From contig JAFVAL010000050.1 in the NCBI GenBank assembly GCA_017480565.1, positions 86,429 to 144,212 of the forward strand: a DNA stretch of 57,784 bases. The letters are read 5' to 3'. The stretch comes from Lachnospiraceae bacterium (GTDB lineage Bacteria; Bacillota; Clostridia; Lachnospirales; Lachnospiraceae). Positions 7,673 to 15,879 of the stretch are shown here, piece after piece (the first letter of the stretch is position 1; every line of letters starts with the position of its first letter). Below the pieces are notes generated by a model. It had not been told where the DNA came from. It was given only the letters and a program-made list of their open reading frames with translations, and did no database searches. Both the position numbers and the translations under genes were made by a program.

Positions 7673-10521
7673 CTTTGTTTGACGTGATTTTTGATTATCT
7701 GAAACGGCTGGTAAAATCCCGCTTGATCTTTGTCGTGATCATTTACGGGGTTTTATTTGGCATGTTGATCCACAGCATTTTCTCGCTTCAGATTCAAAAT
7801 CGTCAGGTGTATGAGCAGGTAGATGCGCAGACCAAAGAAGTCACAAGAGAGCTGAAGGCCACGAGAGGAAAGATCTATGACCGCAACGGAGTGTTGCTTG
7901 CAACCAATGAGCTTTGCTACAACATTACGTACTCGGATACCGGGGAACTGAAGTCTGCAGAGCAGATCAATCAGATGTTCTACCGGCTGCTCAAGCTGCT
8001 CGATCAGTATGACTGTAAGCTTGAGACGACATTTCCGATACGCCAGAATGACAAGGGAGAACTTGAGTTTTCTGTCAGCGGTAGCACGTTAACGAGATTC
8101 TTAAAAGATGCCTATTCTACTGAGAATCTGTCGGAAGAGCAGGCAAATGCCGACGCGCAGACGGTCTATGAATTCCTAAGTTATGACAAGTCGGTCAACA
8201 GCCCGCGGTTTTTGATCCCGGACACGTACAGTGTGGAAGATACCCTTAGGATTCTATCGATTCGGTTTACGCTGTTTATCAATCGATATTCGAAGCAGAC
8301 GACCGAGATTGCGATCGCAAGCAATGTCTCGATGGAAGCTGTAGCTGCCTTTTCTGAGCACAGTCCGGAGCTTCCGGGCGTCTCGATCTCGCAGGAGACA
8401 AGGCGTATCTATGAACACTCTGAGGCAATTGCTCATATTGTCGGTTACACAGGGTTGATCACGCAAGATCAGCTCGAGGAGAAAAATGCGTCCGGCGACA
8501 CCTATTATTCCGCGAGTGATCAGATCGGAAAGACCGGGATTGAAGCGGACATGGAAGAGGAGCTGCGTGGCCAGAAGGGCCTGCAGACGATCACCTATGA
8601 TGAGAACGGAAAAGTGATCTCAAATGTGATCACGAAAGAGCCTGTCCCCGGCAACGACATTTACCTCACGATCGATGTGGAGTTGACAGAGCAGTTATAC
8701 ACGGTGCTTGAGAATCATCTTGCGGGTATTTTGCTGGATAAGATCCACAGCGGGTCGGATCACGGCAGCATGGGAGAGTCCTCTGGAGACATTACGATTC
8801 CGATCTATGATGTCTATAATGCCTTGATCGAGAACAATGTGATCGATATCAGGCATTTTAATGCGGAAGATGCGTCCGATTTGGAACGGTCGGTTTATGC
8901 AATGCATGTAAGCCGCAAAGAGGAAGTGCTTGCGGAACTTAAGAAGTATCTTGCACAAAATGCGATCGTGACAGGCAGTGAACTGGATGAGACTATGGCG
9001 GGATATCTATCCCACGTTTATGATGCGCTTTTAGAGGACGGTGTTCTGGATTCCGAGGCGCTTGACCGCAACGACAGTGTCTATCGCAACTACCGGAATG
9101 GGAAGATTGGGTTAAACCAGTTTTTAACCTATGCATTTTCAAAGAGCTGGATTAAACTTGGTAAGCTCCATGTGGAGAGCGGTGCCTATTATGATACCGG
9201 AGAGCTCTATGAGCTTTTGATGGATTACACCTGGAATCTTCTGGAAAATGACAGCGCATTTACCAAGATGATCTATGCGGATTTGATTTATTCTTACCGG
9301 CTCTCCGGCAAATCGATCTGCCTGCTTTTGTTTGAGCAAAATGTGCTGACCAATGCGGAGGAAGAGGCGCAGATTCGCGGAGACTTACTCTCGCCGTACG
9401 GCTTTTTGACCCAAAAGATTCGTTCGCTTGAGATCACGCCGGCAGACCTTGCGCTGGAGCCGTGTTCCGGAGCGATCATCTTGACCGATGCGAATTCCGG
9501 CGAAGTCAGGGTCATGGTCTCGTATCCGACTTATGACTTAAATCACATGGCCAATTCTGTGGATACGGCTTATTATGCGAAGATGTATGACAACCAGTCA
9601 GCACCGTTCTATAACCGGGCGACATACACGAGACTGGCACCCGGATCCACGTTTAAGATCGTCTCGACAGTCGCGGCACTGAACGAAGGTGTGGTTTCTA
9701 CGAGTGAGACAGTGGAAGATCAGGTCATCTTTACCAATGTCAATCCGTCGCCGCGGTGCTGGATTTCTCCGTATTCCCACGGCGCTGTCAATGTGACCAC
9801 CGCGATCGAAGTGTCCTGCAACTATTTCTTCTATGAGATGGCATATCGCCTGGGAAGCAAACAGTCCGGGACGTTTAACGATGCAAGAGGCTTGCAGGCA
9901 TTGAATCGTTATGCGAAAATGTTCTGTCTGGATCAAAAGACCGGCGTTGAGATCGGAGAGATCGAGCCAAAGATTTCTGACGATGACGCGATCCGTTCCG
10001 CGATTGGACAAGGTACGAATGCATTTGCCCCGATCCAGCTATCAAGATATGTGACTACCATCGCCAATGGAGGTAAGGTGTTTGCCTTGACGATGGTCAT
10101 GCAGGTCAATGATAACGAAGGGCATACGATCTACCGACACGAGCCTGATGTGGTCAATGAGACTTCTGAGATCTCAGGAAGCACCTGGAATGTCATTCAT
10201 ACGGGCATGTACCGCGTGGTCAATGCGGGATCGGTCAGAGAACTGTTCTCAGACTTGAACAGTGCAGGTATTACGATTGCTGGCAAGACCGGTACGGCAC
10301 AGCAGAATGATTACCATCCGAACCATTCCTGGTTTATCTCGTATTCGCCTTACCAGGCACCGGAGATTACTTCTACGATCTTAATTCCGAACGGATATGG
10401 CTCTACCAACGCCGTGGAGCTGTCAGCTGACGTCTATAAGGTCTATTATCAGACCAGTGAGTATGAGGCGCTGCTGACACACGAGGCAATTGCACCGAAG
10501 TCGAATGCGACGACGGACTAA
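7669..10521 (+). CDS. mrdA: Penicillin-binding protein 2 (class B transpeptidase) with a large helical insert
   Basis: Class B PBP that cross-links peptidoglycan during elongation. One N-terminal membrane anchor (about residues 18-40) precedes the dimerisation domain (ATRGKIYDRNGVLLATN). The transpeptidase motifs are intact: Ser660-T-F-Lys663, Ser716-C-Asn718 and Lys873-T-Gly875. At 950 residues it is far longer than typical PBP2 (about 600-700). The excess is an insert at about residues 357-597, between TIDVELTEQLYTVLENHL and SGAIILTDANSGEVRV. The ATG overlaps the mreD stop. A TTG two codons downstream (7675) is better spaced from GGGAGG and could be the true start. RodA, its glycosyltransferase partner, is encoded two genes on. 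Confidence 0.93.
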   Translation: MTLFDVIFDYLKRLVKSRLIFVVIIYGVLFGMLIHSIFSLQIQNRQVYEQVDAQTKEVTRELKATRGKIYDRNGVLLATNELCYNITYSDTGELKSAEQINQMFYRLLKLLDQYDCKLETTFPIRQNDKGELEFSVSGSTLTRFLKDAYSTENLSEEQANADAQTVYEFLSYDKSVNSPRFLIPDTYSVEDTLRILSIRFTLFINRYSKQTTEIAIASNVSMEAVAAFSEHSPELPGVSISQETRRIYEHSEAIAHIVGYTGLITQDQLEEKNASGDTYYSASDQIGKTGIEADMEEELRGQKGLQTITYDENGKVISNVITKEPVPGNDIYLTIDVELTEQLYTVLENHLAGILLDKIHSGSDHGSMGESSGDITIPIYDVYNALIENNVIDIRHFNAEDASDLERSVYAMHVSRKEEVLAELKKYLAQNAIVTGSELDETMAGYLSHVYDALLEDGVLDSEALDRNDSVYRNYRNGKIGLNQFLTYAFSKSWIKLGKLHVESGAYYDTGELYELLMDYTWNLLENDSAFTKMIYADLIYSYRLSGKSICLLLFEQNVLTNAEEEAQIRGDLLSPYGFLTQKIRSLEITPADLALEPCSGAIILTDANSGEVRVMVSYPTYDLNHMANSVDTAYYAKMYDNQSAPFYNRATYTRLAPGSTFKIVSTVAALNEGVVSTSETVEDQVIFTNVNPSPRCWISPYSHGAVNVTTAIEVSCNYFFYEMAYRLGSKQSGTFNDARGLQALNRYAKMFCLDQKTGVEIGEIEPKISDDDAIRSAIGQGTNAFAPIQLSRYVTTIANGGKVFALTMVMQVNDNEGHTIYRHEPDVVNETSEISGSTWNVIHTGMYRVVNAGSVRELFSDLNSAGITIAGKTGTAQQNDYHPNHSWFISYSPYQAPEITSTILIPNGYGSTNAVELSADVYKVYYQTSEYEALLTHEAIAPKSNATTD

Positions 10522-10535
10522 GCGGAGGTTCTTTC

Positions 10536-11282
10536 ATGAGCTTGGGAAATGTGATTTCTGTGATCTCCGCCAAGGGCGGCAGCGGCTCGACGACGGTGAC
10601 CGCAAATTTCGCCTGTGGTTTGGCAAAACTTGGGAAAAAGGTTCTTGCGATCGACTGTAACTTCGGATTTCGAAGCCTTGATGATGCCCTCGGTTTGCAG
10701 GAGAGGGTTGTCTTTGACTGCACGGATGTGTTGAGCGGACGAAGAGAGGCGGACGAGGTGTGCCTGGAACATCCAAGATACCCCGGCTTGTATCTAATCC
10801 CTGCACCGCAGAGACTTGCGCTTCATGAGGATGAAGATGAGCAGACGATATCGGTGCAAGAAGCACTGGCATCTTTTGTCACACAAGTATCAGAAGCCTA
10901 TGATTACGTTCTGCTAGATCTGCCGACAGCAAACCTTGATTGGCTCCTTCCGATGAGTACGATCTCAAAGGAAGTCCTGATCATCTCCACGCAAGAGCGA
11001 GTATCGCTTCGTAACGTGGATCAGCTGTATCATCTTCTAAAAAAACAAGGCTGTGTAAGATGCAGATTCTTGTTAAATCATTATGTTGATGCAGTAAATT
11101 GCAGAGGAATCTACCCGGAAGTCGATCAGATTTCAGATTATTTATCTTGTGAACTGCTTGGCATGCTCATAGAAGAGGACGAGGTCCGAGACTGCATGGA
11201 GCAGGGAAAGCCGATCATCGGAAAGGCTTGTGAGAGCGGACAGGTGCTTAGGTATCTGGTCAAAGAATTTTTAAAGAAGTAA
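10536..11282 (+). CDS. MinD-like protein with a degenerate ATPase site
   Basis: A 248-residue member of the ParA/MinD family. Two MinD landmarks are recognisable: the deviant Walker A region (ISAKGGSGSTT) and the stretch GFRSLDDALGLQERVVFD, which parallels the MinD switch region. The signature Lys13 is present, but the P-loop lysine of KGGxGK(T/S) is Ser18, and the Asp of DxDxG is Asn42 (Asp40-Cys-Asn42). A Walker B-like LLDLP remains. The C-terminus VLRYLVKEFLKK could form a short membrane-binding amphipathic helix. In related genomes this position is usually held by minC-minD-minE; here neither minC nor minE is present. I infer a former MinD that may no longer hydrolyse ATP. GGAGG lies 7 bases before the ATG. 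Confidence 0.8.
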   Translation: MSLGNVISVISAKGGSGSTTVTANFACGLAKLGKKVLAIDCNFGFRSLDDALGLQERVVFDCTDVLSGRREADEVCLEHPRYPGLYLIPAPQRLALHEDEDEQTISVQEALASFVTQVSEAYDYVLLDLPTANLDWLLPMSTISKEVLIISTQERVSLRNVDQLYHLLKKQGCVRCRFLLNHYVDAVNCRGIYPEVDQISDYLSCELLGMLIEEDEVRDCMEQGKPIIGKACESGQVLRYLVKEFLKK

Positions 11283-11311
11283 GCAAAGTATCATGACGAA
11301 AGGAGGAGGCC

Positions 11312-12430
11312 ATGTTTACATTTCGCAATTACAACTGGAGAAAGTATGATGTTGGCCTTCTGGTCATCGTCTCGATCCTGGTTGGCATCAGTGCATTTTT
11401 ACTGTATGCCTCCGGGGATCTACCCCACATGAAGCGACAGATTGCCGCCTTTGCCGTTGGCCTTGTGATCGCTGGTATCGTCTCTGTTCTCGATTATCAT
11501 TTCGTGTCGAAGATGAGCTTCTTATACTACTTCGTCGTGATGGTCATGCTCTTTATGGTGCGTTTTACACGATTCGGTGATGACCTGACCACGGGTGCAT
11601 ATCGGTGGTTAAACCTCGGCTTTATGGAGATTCAGGTGTCTGAGCTTGCAAAGATCGCATTGATTTTGATTCTGGCGGATTATTTCATGCGCCACAAAGA
11701 CAATGTCAATCAGTTCCGGTATCTGATGCTTGCGGTTTTAATTGCTGCTGCGCCGACGTTTTTGATCATGATCCAGACAGATCTTTCGTCGAGTATGGTT
11801 ATGATTTTCATCTTCGTGATCATGTATTTTGTGGCGGGGCTTAGCTACAAGATCATCGGGCTTGTGACCTTGGTCGGTGTTCCTGCGTTTGTTGCGCTTT
11901 TGTGGTATGTGCAACAGCCATGGCAGGTGATACTAAGCACCAAGCAACAGCAGAGAATTCTTGGATTCTTTGATCCTGAGACCTATGCGCAGTCTTATAT
12001 GTATCAACAAAATCAGTCTGTGGCGGCGATTTCGTCCGGCGGACTTTTGGGCAAATTTATTGAAGGCGTAAAGCCGATGACGGGACTGTCATCCAAGGTT
12101 TACGTCAACGAGAGCGACTTCATTTTCTCGGTGGCAGGAGAGGTGTTAGGGTTCCTTGGATGCCTGCTTTTGATCATCCTTCTTGCGCTGATTATCGTTC
12201 GCTGTGTGATGATTGCAAGAAATGCCAGAGACAAGCTGGGGTATTATATTGCGATTGGTGTTTCTGCGATGTTTATGTTCCAGTTCTTTGTCAACATCGG
12301 TGTTGCGACGGCTCTGCTTCCGAACACGGGTCTGCCGTTACCATTTTTAAGTTACGGCATGAGTTCTTTGATCAGTTCAATGATTGCCATCGGTCTGATC
12401 TTAAATGTCGGTCTTCAACAACAACGTTAA
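11312..12430 (+). CDS. rodA: RodA/FtsW family peptidoglycan glycosyltransferase
   Basis: SEDS-family lipid II polymerase, 372 residues with about ten membrane segments. The C-terminal family signature is present as LLPNTGLPLPFLSYGMSS, with Met where most members have Gly (SYGG). Position among mreBCD, PBP2 and mgsA supports RodA (elongation) rather than FtsW (division). A strong AAAGGAGGAGG site precedes the ATG, and the protein would work with the class B PBP encoded two genes upstream. Confidence 0.92.
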   Translation: MFTFRNYNWRKYDVGLLVIVSILVGISAFLLYASGDLPHMKRQIAAFAVGLVIAGIVSVLDYHFVSKMSFLYYFVVMVMLFMVRFTRFGDDLTTGAYRWLNLGFMEIQVSELAKIALILILADYFMRHKDNVNQFRYLMLAVLIAAAPTFLIMIQTDLSSSMVMIFIFVIMYFVAGLSYKIIGLVTLVGVPAFVALLWYVQQPWQVILSTKQQQRILGFFDPETYAQSYMYQQNQSVAAISSGGLLGKFIEGVKPMTGLSSKVYVNESDFIFSVAGEVLGFLGCLLLIILLALIIVRCVMIARNARDKLGYYIAIGVSAMFMFQFFVNIGVATALLPNTGLPLPFLSYGMSSLISSMIAIGLILNVGLQQQR

Positions 12431-12442
12431 TCGAGGAGAATC

Positions 12443-12808
12443 ATGAATATCGGATTGGTGGCCCACGACGGCAAGAAAAAACTGATGCAAAACTTTTGTG
12501 TCGCCTATCGTCAAATTTTAGGCAAACACACGATTTACGCCACGGGAACGACCGGAAGACTGATTGAGGAAGCTGCCGGTCTCACGGTGCATAAGTACCT
12601 TTCGGGGCATCTGGGTGGAGAGCAGCAGATGGCGGCGCAGATTGAACACGGCGAGATGGATCTGGTCATTTTTTTGAGAGATCCCGAAAATAAAAATCCA
12701 CACGAGACCGATTTAAAATCGGTGATTCGTCTGTGCGATGTCTATAACATTCCGCTGGCTACCAACCTGGCGTCTGCGGAGCTTTTGCTTACATCTTTAA
12801 GCCGATAG
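12443..12808 (+). CDS. mgsA: Methylglyoxal synthase
   Basis: Converts dihydroxyacetone phosphate to methylglyoxal and phosphate, an overflow route of glycolysis. The 121-residue protein shows the family hallmarks: VAHDGKK at the N-terminus, phosphate-binding YATGTTGRLIEE, SGHLGGEQQMAAQI, the catalytic-Asp segment LVIFLRDP and the closing IPLATNLASAELLL. The start lies 12 bases after rodA with GAGGAGA upstream. Its link to rod-shape genes is a conserved clostridial neighbourhood, not a known functional coupling. Confidence 0.95.
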   Translation: MNIGLVAHDGKKKLMQNFCVAYRQILGKHTIYATGTTGRLIEEAAGLTVHKYLSGHLGGEQQMAAQIEHGEMDLVIFLRDPENKNPHETDLKSVIRLCDVYNIPLATNLASAELLLTSLSR

Positions 12809-12824
12809 AGAGGAATGAAGGATA

Positions 12825-13796
12825 ATGAAGAAAGAATTGCTACAAAGAGTGCTTCGTTGTTTCATGGTTTGTTTTCTCGTGACACTTTTGATCGGCTGTG
12901 GAAAGGCCAACGAGAGTTCGCTGACCGCCTCTTTTGACGCATCGATGGAAGTGCCGGAAGCGAAGGTCGAGCAGGAGACACTGATGGCGTCGGAGCTTTC
13001 GGTTTTTGATCCGGACGTGATCACGGAGGAATTTCCGGAAGTGTATGCGGCGCTTCTGGCGGATGAGACGACGGGGGAAGCAATCTTAGGCGAGCACGTC
13101 TACGATAAGTTCTACCCGGCGAGTATCACAAAGATTTTCACGGCTTATATGGCCTTAAAATATGCGGATCTCGACGACACCGTCACGGTCAGTTACCGGG
13201 CGTCTCACATTACCACTTGGGGCGCACAGCTTTGCAAGCTCGAAGAGGGTGATCAGATCAACATGAAGAATCTGCTAGAGGCGATGCTTTGCTATTCGGG
13301 AAATGACACCTCAATCGCGATTGCAGAGCACATTTCCGGGTCGGTGGAAGACTTCTGTGATCAGATGAATGAGGAGGCAAGAAAATTAGGGTGCGTCAAT
13401 ACGCATCTTGTCAATCCCCATGGACTTCACGAAGATGATCATTATACGAGTGCGTATGACATTTATCTTGTGATGCGCGAGCTGATGAAAGACGAGCGGT
13501 TCCGCGAGATGGATAACGCCCCCAAGGCAGTGCTTCATATCACACATGCCAACGGGGAGACGGAAGACCGTGAATTTGTGGCAACGAACCGGTATTTTAA
13601 CGGGGAAGTTGAGATGCCGAAAAATGTGGAGTTAATCGGCGGAAAGACTGGAACGACCAGCCAGGCAGGGTATTGTCTGGTGCTTGGCAGTACCGGAAAA
13701 GAGTCCGGAGATCTTTATATTTCCGTGATCTTACATGCAAAAAACAAAGACAGACTCTACCAGTATATGACAGAACTTCTTGCGAATGCAAAATAG
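12825..13796 (+). CDS. D-alanyl-D-alanine carboxypeptidase, predicted lipoprotein
   Basis: A 323-residue low-molecular-weight PBP (peptidase S11). The N-terminus is a lipoprotein signal with lipobox LLIG-Cys, so the enzyme is probably tethered to the outer face of the membrane. All active-site motifs are present: SITK in the segment YPASITKIF, SGN in CYSGNDTS and KTG in IGGKTGTTSQ. It trims the terminal D-Ala from pentapeptide stems. It ends the cell-elongation gene run with a TAG stop; the next gene has its own promoter. The C-terminal anchoring helix of DacA/PBP5 is absent, consistent with lipid anchoring. Confidence 0.92.
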   Translation: MKKELLQRVLRCFMVCFLVTLLIGCGKANESSLTASFDASMEVPEAKVEQETLMASELSVFDPDVITEEFPEVYAALLADETTGEAILGEHVYDKFYPASITKIFTAYMALKYADLDDTVTVSYRASHITTWGAQLCKLEEGDQINMKNLLEAMLCYSGNDTSIAIAEHISGSVEDFCDQMNEEARKLGCVNTHLVNPHGLHEDDHYTSAYDIYLVMRELMKDERFREMDNAPKAVLHITHANGETEDREFVATNRYFNGEVEMPKNVELIGGKTGTTSQAGYCLVLGSTGKESGDLYISVILHAKNKDRLYQYMTELLANAK

Positions 13797-13803
13797 TTTG
13801 CGG

Positions 13804-13832
13804 TTGATATTCTGGCGTGATTAGGGTATAAT
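13804..13832 (+). promoter_or_regulatory. Sigma-A type promoter for the small P-loop gene
   Basis: TTGATA (13804-13809) and a perfect TATAAT (13827-13832) are separated by 17 bases. It begins 7 bases after the stop of the carboxypeptidase gene and leaves a leader of about 50 bases ending in AAGGAGG (13876-13882). Confidence 0.8.
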
Positions 13833-13890
13833 TTATATACAGATCCAAGGTGTTGGACATTGGTCCGATCGATCTAAGGAGGAAAAGAAT

Positions 13891-14310
13891 ATGATTCAGA
13901 TCATTTGCGGTGAAAAGGGAAAAGGGAAGACGAAGATTCTTCTCGATCATGTCAACAAAGCAGTGAAGGAAGCCAATGGCAGTCTGGTTTATTTGGACAA
14001 GAGCAATCAACATATGTTTGAGCTGAATAACCGTGTCCGTCTGGTCAACTGTACCGAGTACATGATTTCCAATTCCAGCGAATTCATCGGCTTTATCAGT
14101 GGTATCATCTCGCAGGATCACGATCTCGAGACCATCTATCTGGACAGCTTTTTGAAGGTTTCCAGAACAGATAAGGATACGGTAGAACCGGTGCTTAAGA
14201 AACTCAACGATTTGTCGGAAGCTTTTCATGTTACGATCATCATCAGTATCTCCATGAATCAGGAAGATCTTCCTGAGAGCGTCAAGGACAAGATTCTGGC
14301 TGCATTATAA
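13891..14310 (+). CDS. Small P-loop NTPase-like protein of unknown function
   Basis: I do not recognise a characterised family. The 139-residue protein begins with a Walker A motif (GEKGKGKTK, residues 7-15). Near residue 90 it has a Walker B-like strand ending in Asp (LETIYLDSF). No other domain, signal peptide or membrane segment is visible; the ending (SVKDKILAAL) is helical. It has its own strong promoter, an AAGGAGG site and a downstream hairpin terminator, so it is probably a single-gene transcript. The whole protein is little more than a minimal P-loop core. A role in signalling or regulation is possible, but nothing here specifies one. Confidence 0.75.
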   Translation: MIQIICGEKGKGKTKILLDHVNKAVKEANGSLVYLDKSNQHMFELNNRVRLVNCTEYMISNSSEFIGFISGIISQDHDLETIYLDSFLKVSRTDKDTVEPVLKKLNDLSEAFHVTIIISISMNQEDLPESVKDKILAAL

Positions 14311-14325
14311 TCACGGTTTCACTCT

Positions 14326-14356
14326 GAGCTCTGCACGGTGCAGGGCTCATTTTTTA
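14326..14356 (+). terminator. Rho-independent terminator after the small P-loop gene
   Basis: The arms GAGCTCTGCAC and GTGCAGGGCTC are complementary with one G-U pair. They are followed by ATTTTTTA. It lies 15 bases after the stop codon. Confidence 0.85.
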
Positions 14357-14367
14357 TGAATCAGGTA

Positions 14368-14396
14368 TGGAAAAATGCAAGCATTATAGGTATAAT
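14368..14396 (+). promoter_or_regulatory. Probable promoter for the HlyD-like/yggS/sepF/divIVA genes
   Basis: A perfect TATAAT (14391-14396) has a weaker TGGAAA (14368-14373) 17 bases upstream. It lies between the preceding terminator and the HlyD-like gene. The -35 box matches the consensus at only four of six positions. Confidence 0.55.
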
Positions 14397-14437
14397 ATAA
14401 TTTGATTTATTTTGATCAGAAGAGAGGAGGACGAAAG

Positions 14438-15868
14438 GTGGCCAGAAACAATTCGAGACGCAGCGCAAGAAACGATGAGAATGTCGTTCGTTATCAGAAG
14501 CCGATCAGGATTAATATTGGCTTGATCGTCTTTTCCTTGATCTTTATCTATATGCTGGTCAACATTATCATCTATATGGGGCGCGATAAGATTGCGATCT
14601 ATGAGGTCTCGAAGCTTAGCATTGCAGATGATAATACGGTAAGAGGCCTTGCCCTGCGGGAAGAGACGGTGTACTCTGCAGGCCGTGCAGGCTATATTAA
14701 CTTCCTCTACCAGGAAGGCAGCCAGGTTTATAAGAATTCTCCGGTGTATACGGTGGATGAGAGCGGATCGGTATATAACATTTTATCCGCGAGCGAGGGA
14801 AATGTAGTTCTCTCCGATACTGATATCGATAAGGTGCGTGCAAGCATCAAGACGTTTCAGAACTCCTACAGCTCGGATCACTATGAGAAGCTGACGAATC
14901 TGCAATATGATTTAAGCAGTGATATCATGGATATCACGAACGCTGCGATGATGGACCGGTTGGAGGAGATTTTGGGAGATTCCGCGAATACCACGGTCTT
15001 TTCGCAGGTGAGATCGACGTCCTCCGGCATCATTTCTTATACGATCGATGGCATGGAGGATTTAAAGCTTGAGAATCTGAAAAAGTCAGATTTCGACTCT
15101 TCTGACTATGCATCGAAGGTGCAGAATACCCGCACGGCCGAGCTGGTCGGTTTGGGAGACTCTGTTTATAAGCTATCCAAGAGCGAGAACTGGCAGATCG
15201 TCATTCCGTTAACGAAGGATCAGCAGGAGAGACTGACGGACGTCAAGACGATCTCAATCACATTTATGAAGGATCACGTCGACGCGAAGGCATCCGTGGA
15301 ACTGACGGAGATTGAGGGATCGCCTTATGCGATCTTATCTCTGAGCCGTTTTATGGTGCGTTACGTCAATGACAGATATCTCGATATCGAACTGCATTTA
15401 AATCAAGTGACAGGTCTTAAGATTCCTGTGACGGCTCTGACAACCAAGGACTTCTATGTTGTGCCAAACGACTACTACGTGACGGATGAAGGAACCGGCG
15501 CAACGGGCGTTTACGTGCAGACTTACAGCGAAGAACAGAAGGCGGTTGTCAAGGAATTTGTCGACATGGACATCTATATGAAGGATGAGGAGAATTTCTA
15601 CATCGCGGCAGCCGCCATCGAGGGAGGCACGGTATTGCTGCCGACAGACGATGCGGAGACGACGGACTCCTTTGTTCTAGCCGAGAAGGCAGCGTTAACC
15701 GGTGTCTTTAATGTCAATAAAGGCTATTATATCTTCCGACAGGTGGAAGTCTTATACCAGAACGAAGAGTACTGCATTGTCGCGGAGAATACGCCTTACG
15801 GGCTTTCTGCCTATGATCACATTGTGGCGGATGCGACCGGCGCGGTGGAAGACGCTGTTATCTATTAA
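14438..15868 (+). CDS. HlyD-like membrane-anchored protein in the division gene cluster
   Basis: A 476-residue protein with a short basic cytoplasmic N-terminus, one membrane segment at about residues 26-47 and a large extracytoplasmic part. After the membrane segment, GRAGYINFLYQEGSQVYKNS resembles the lipoyl/barrel-sandwich motif of HlyD-type adaptor proteins, and a helical region follows (about residues 130-170). I choose the GTG at 14438 because AGAGGAGG lies 7 bases before it; an ATG at 14402 has no ribosome binding site. No transporter gene is adjacent. The neighbours are yggS, sepF and divIVA, so a role at the septum or cell wall is more likely than export; this is inference from context. 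Confidence 0.7.
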   Translation: MARNNSRRSARNDENVVRYQKPIRINIGLIVFSLIFIYMLVNIIIYMGRDKIAIYEVSKLSIADDNTVRGLALREETVYSAGRAGYINFLYQEGSQVYKNSPVYTVDESGSVYNILSASEGNVVLSDTDIDKVRASIKTFQNSYSSDHYEKLTNLQYDLSSDIMDITNAAMMDRLEEILGDSANTTVFSQVRSTSSGIISYTIDGMEDLKLENLKKSDFDSSDYASKVQNTRTAELVGLGDSVYKLSKSENWQIVIPLTKDQQERLTDVKTISITFMKDHVDAKASVELTEIEGSPYAILSLSRFMVRYVNDRYLDIELHLNQVTGLKIPVTALTTKDFYVVPNDYYVTDEGTGATGVYVQTYSEEQKAVVKEFVDMDIYMKDEENFYIAAAAIEGGTVLLPTDDAETTDSFVLAEKAALTGVFNVNKGYYIFRQVEVLYQNEEYCIVAENTPYGLSAYDHIVADATGAVEDAVIY

Positions 15869-15879
15869 GGGGAATGGAT

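Noticed and set aside
13597-14229. 210-codon minus-strand open frame across the carboxypeptidase end and the small P-loop gene
   Set aside because: It crosses a strong plus-strand promoter and two well-supported genes, and has no recognisable motif or ribosome binding site.
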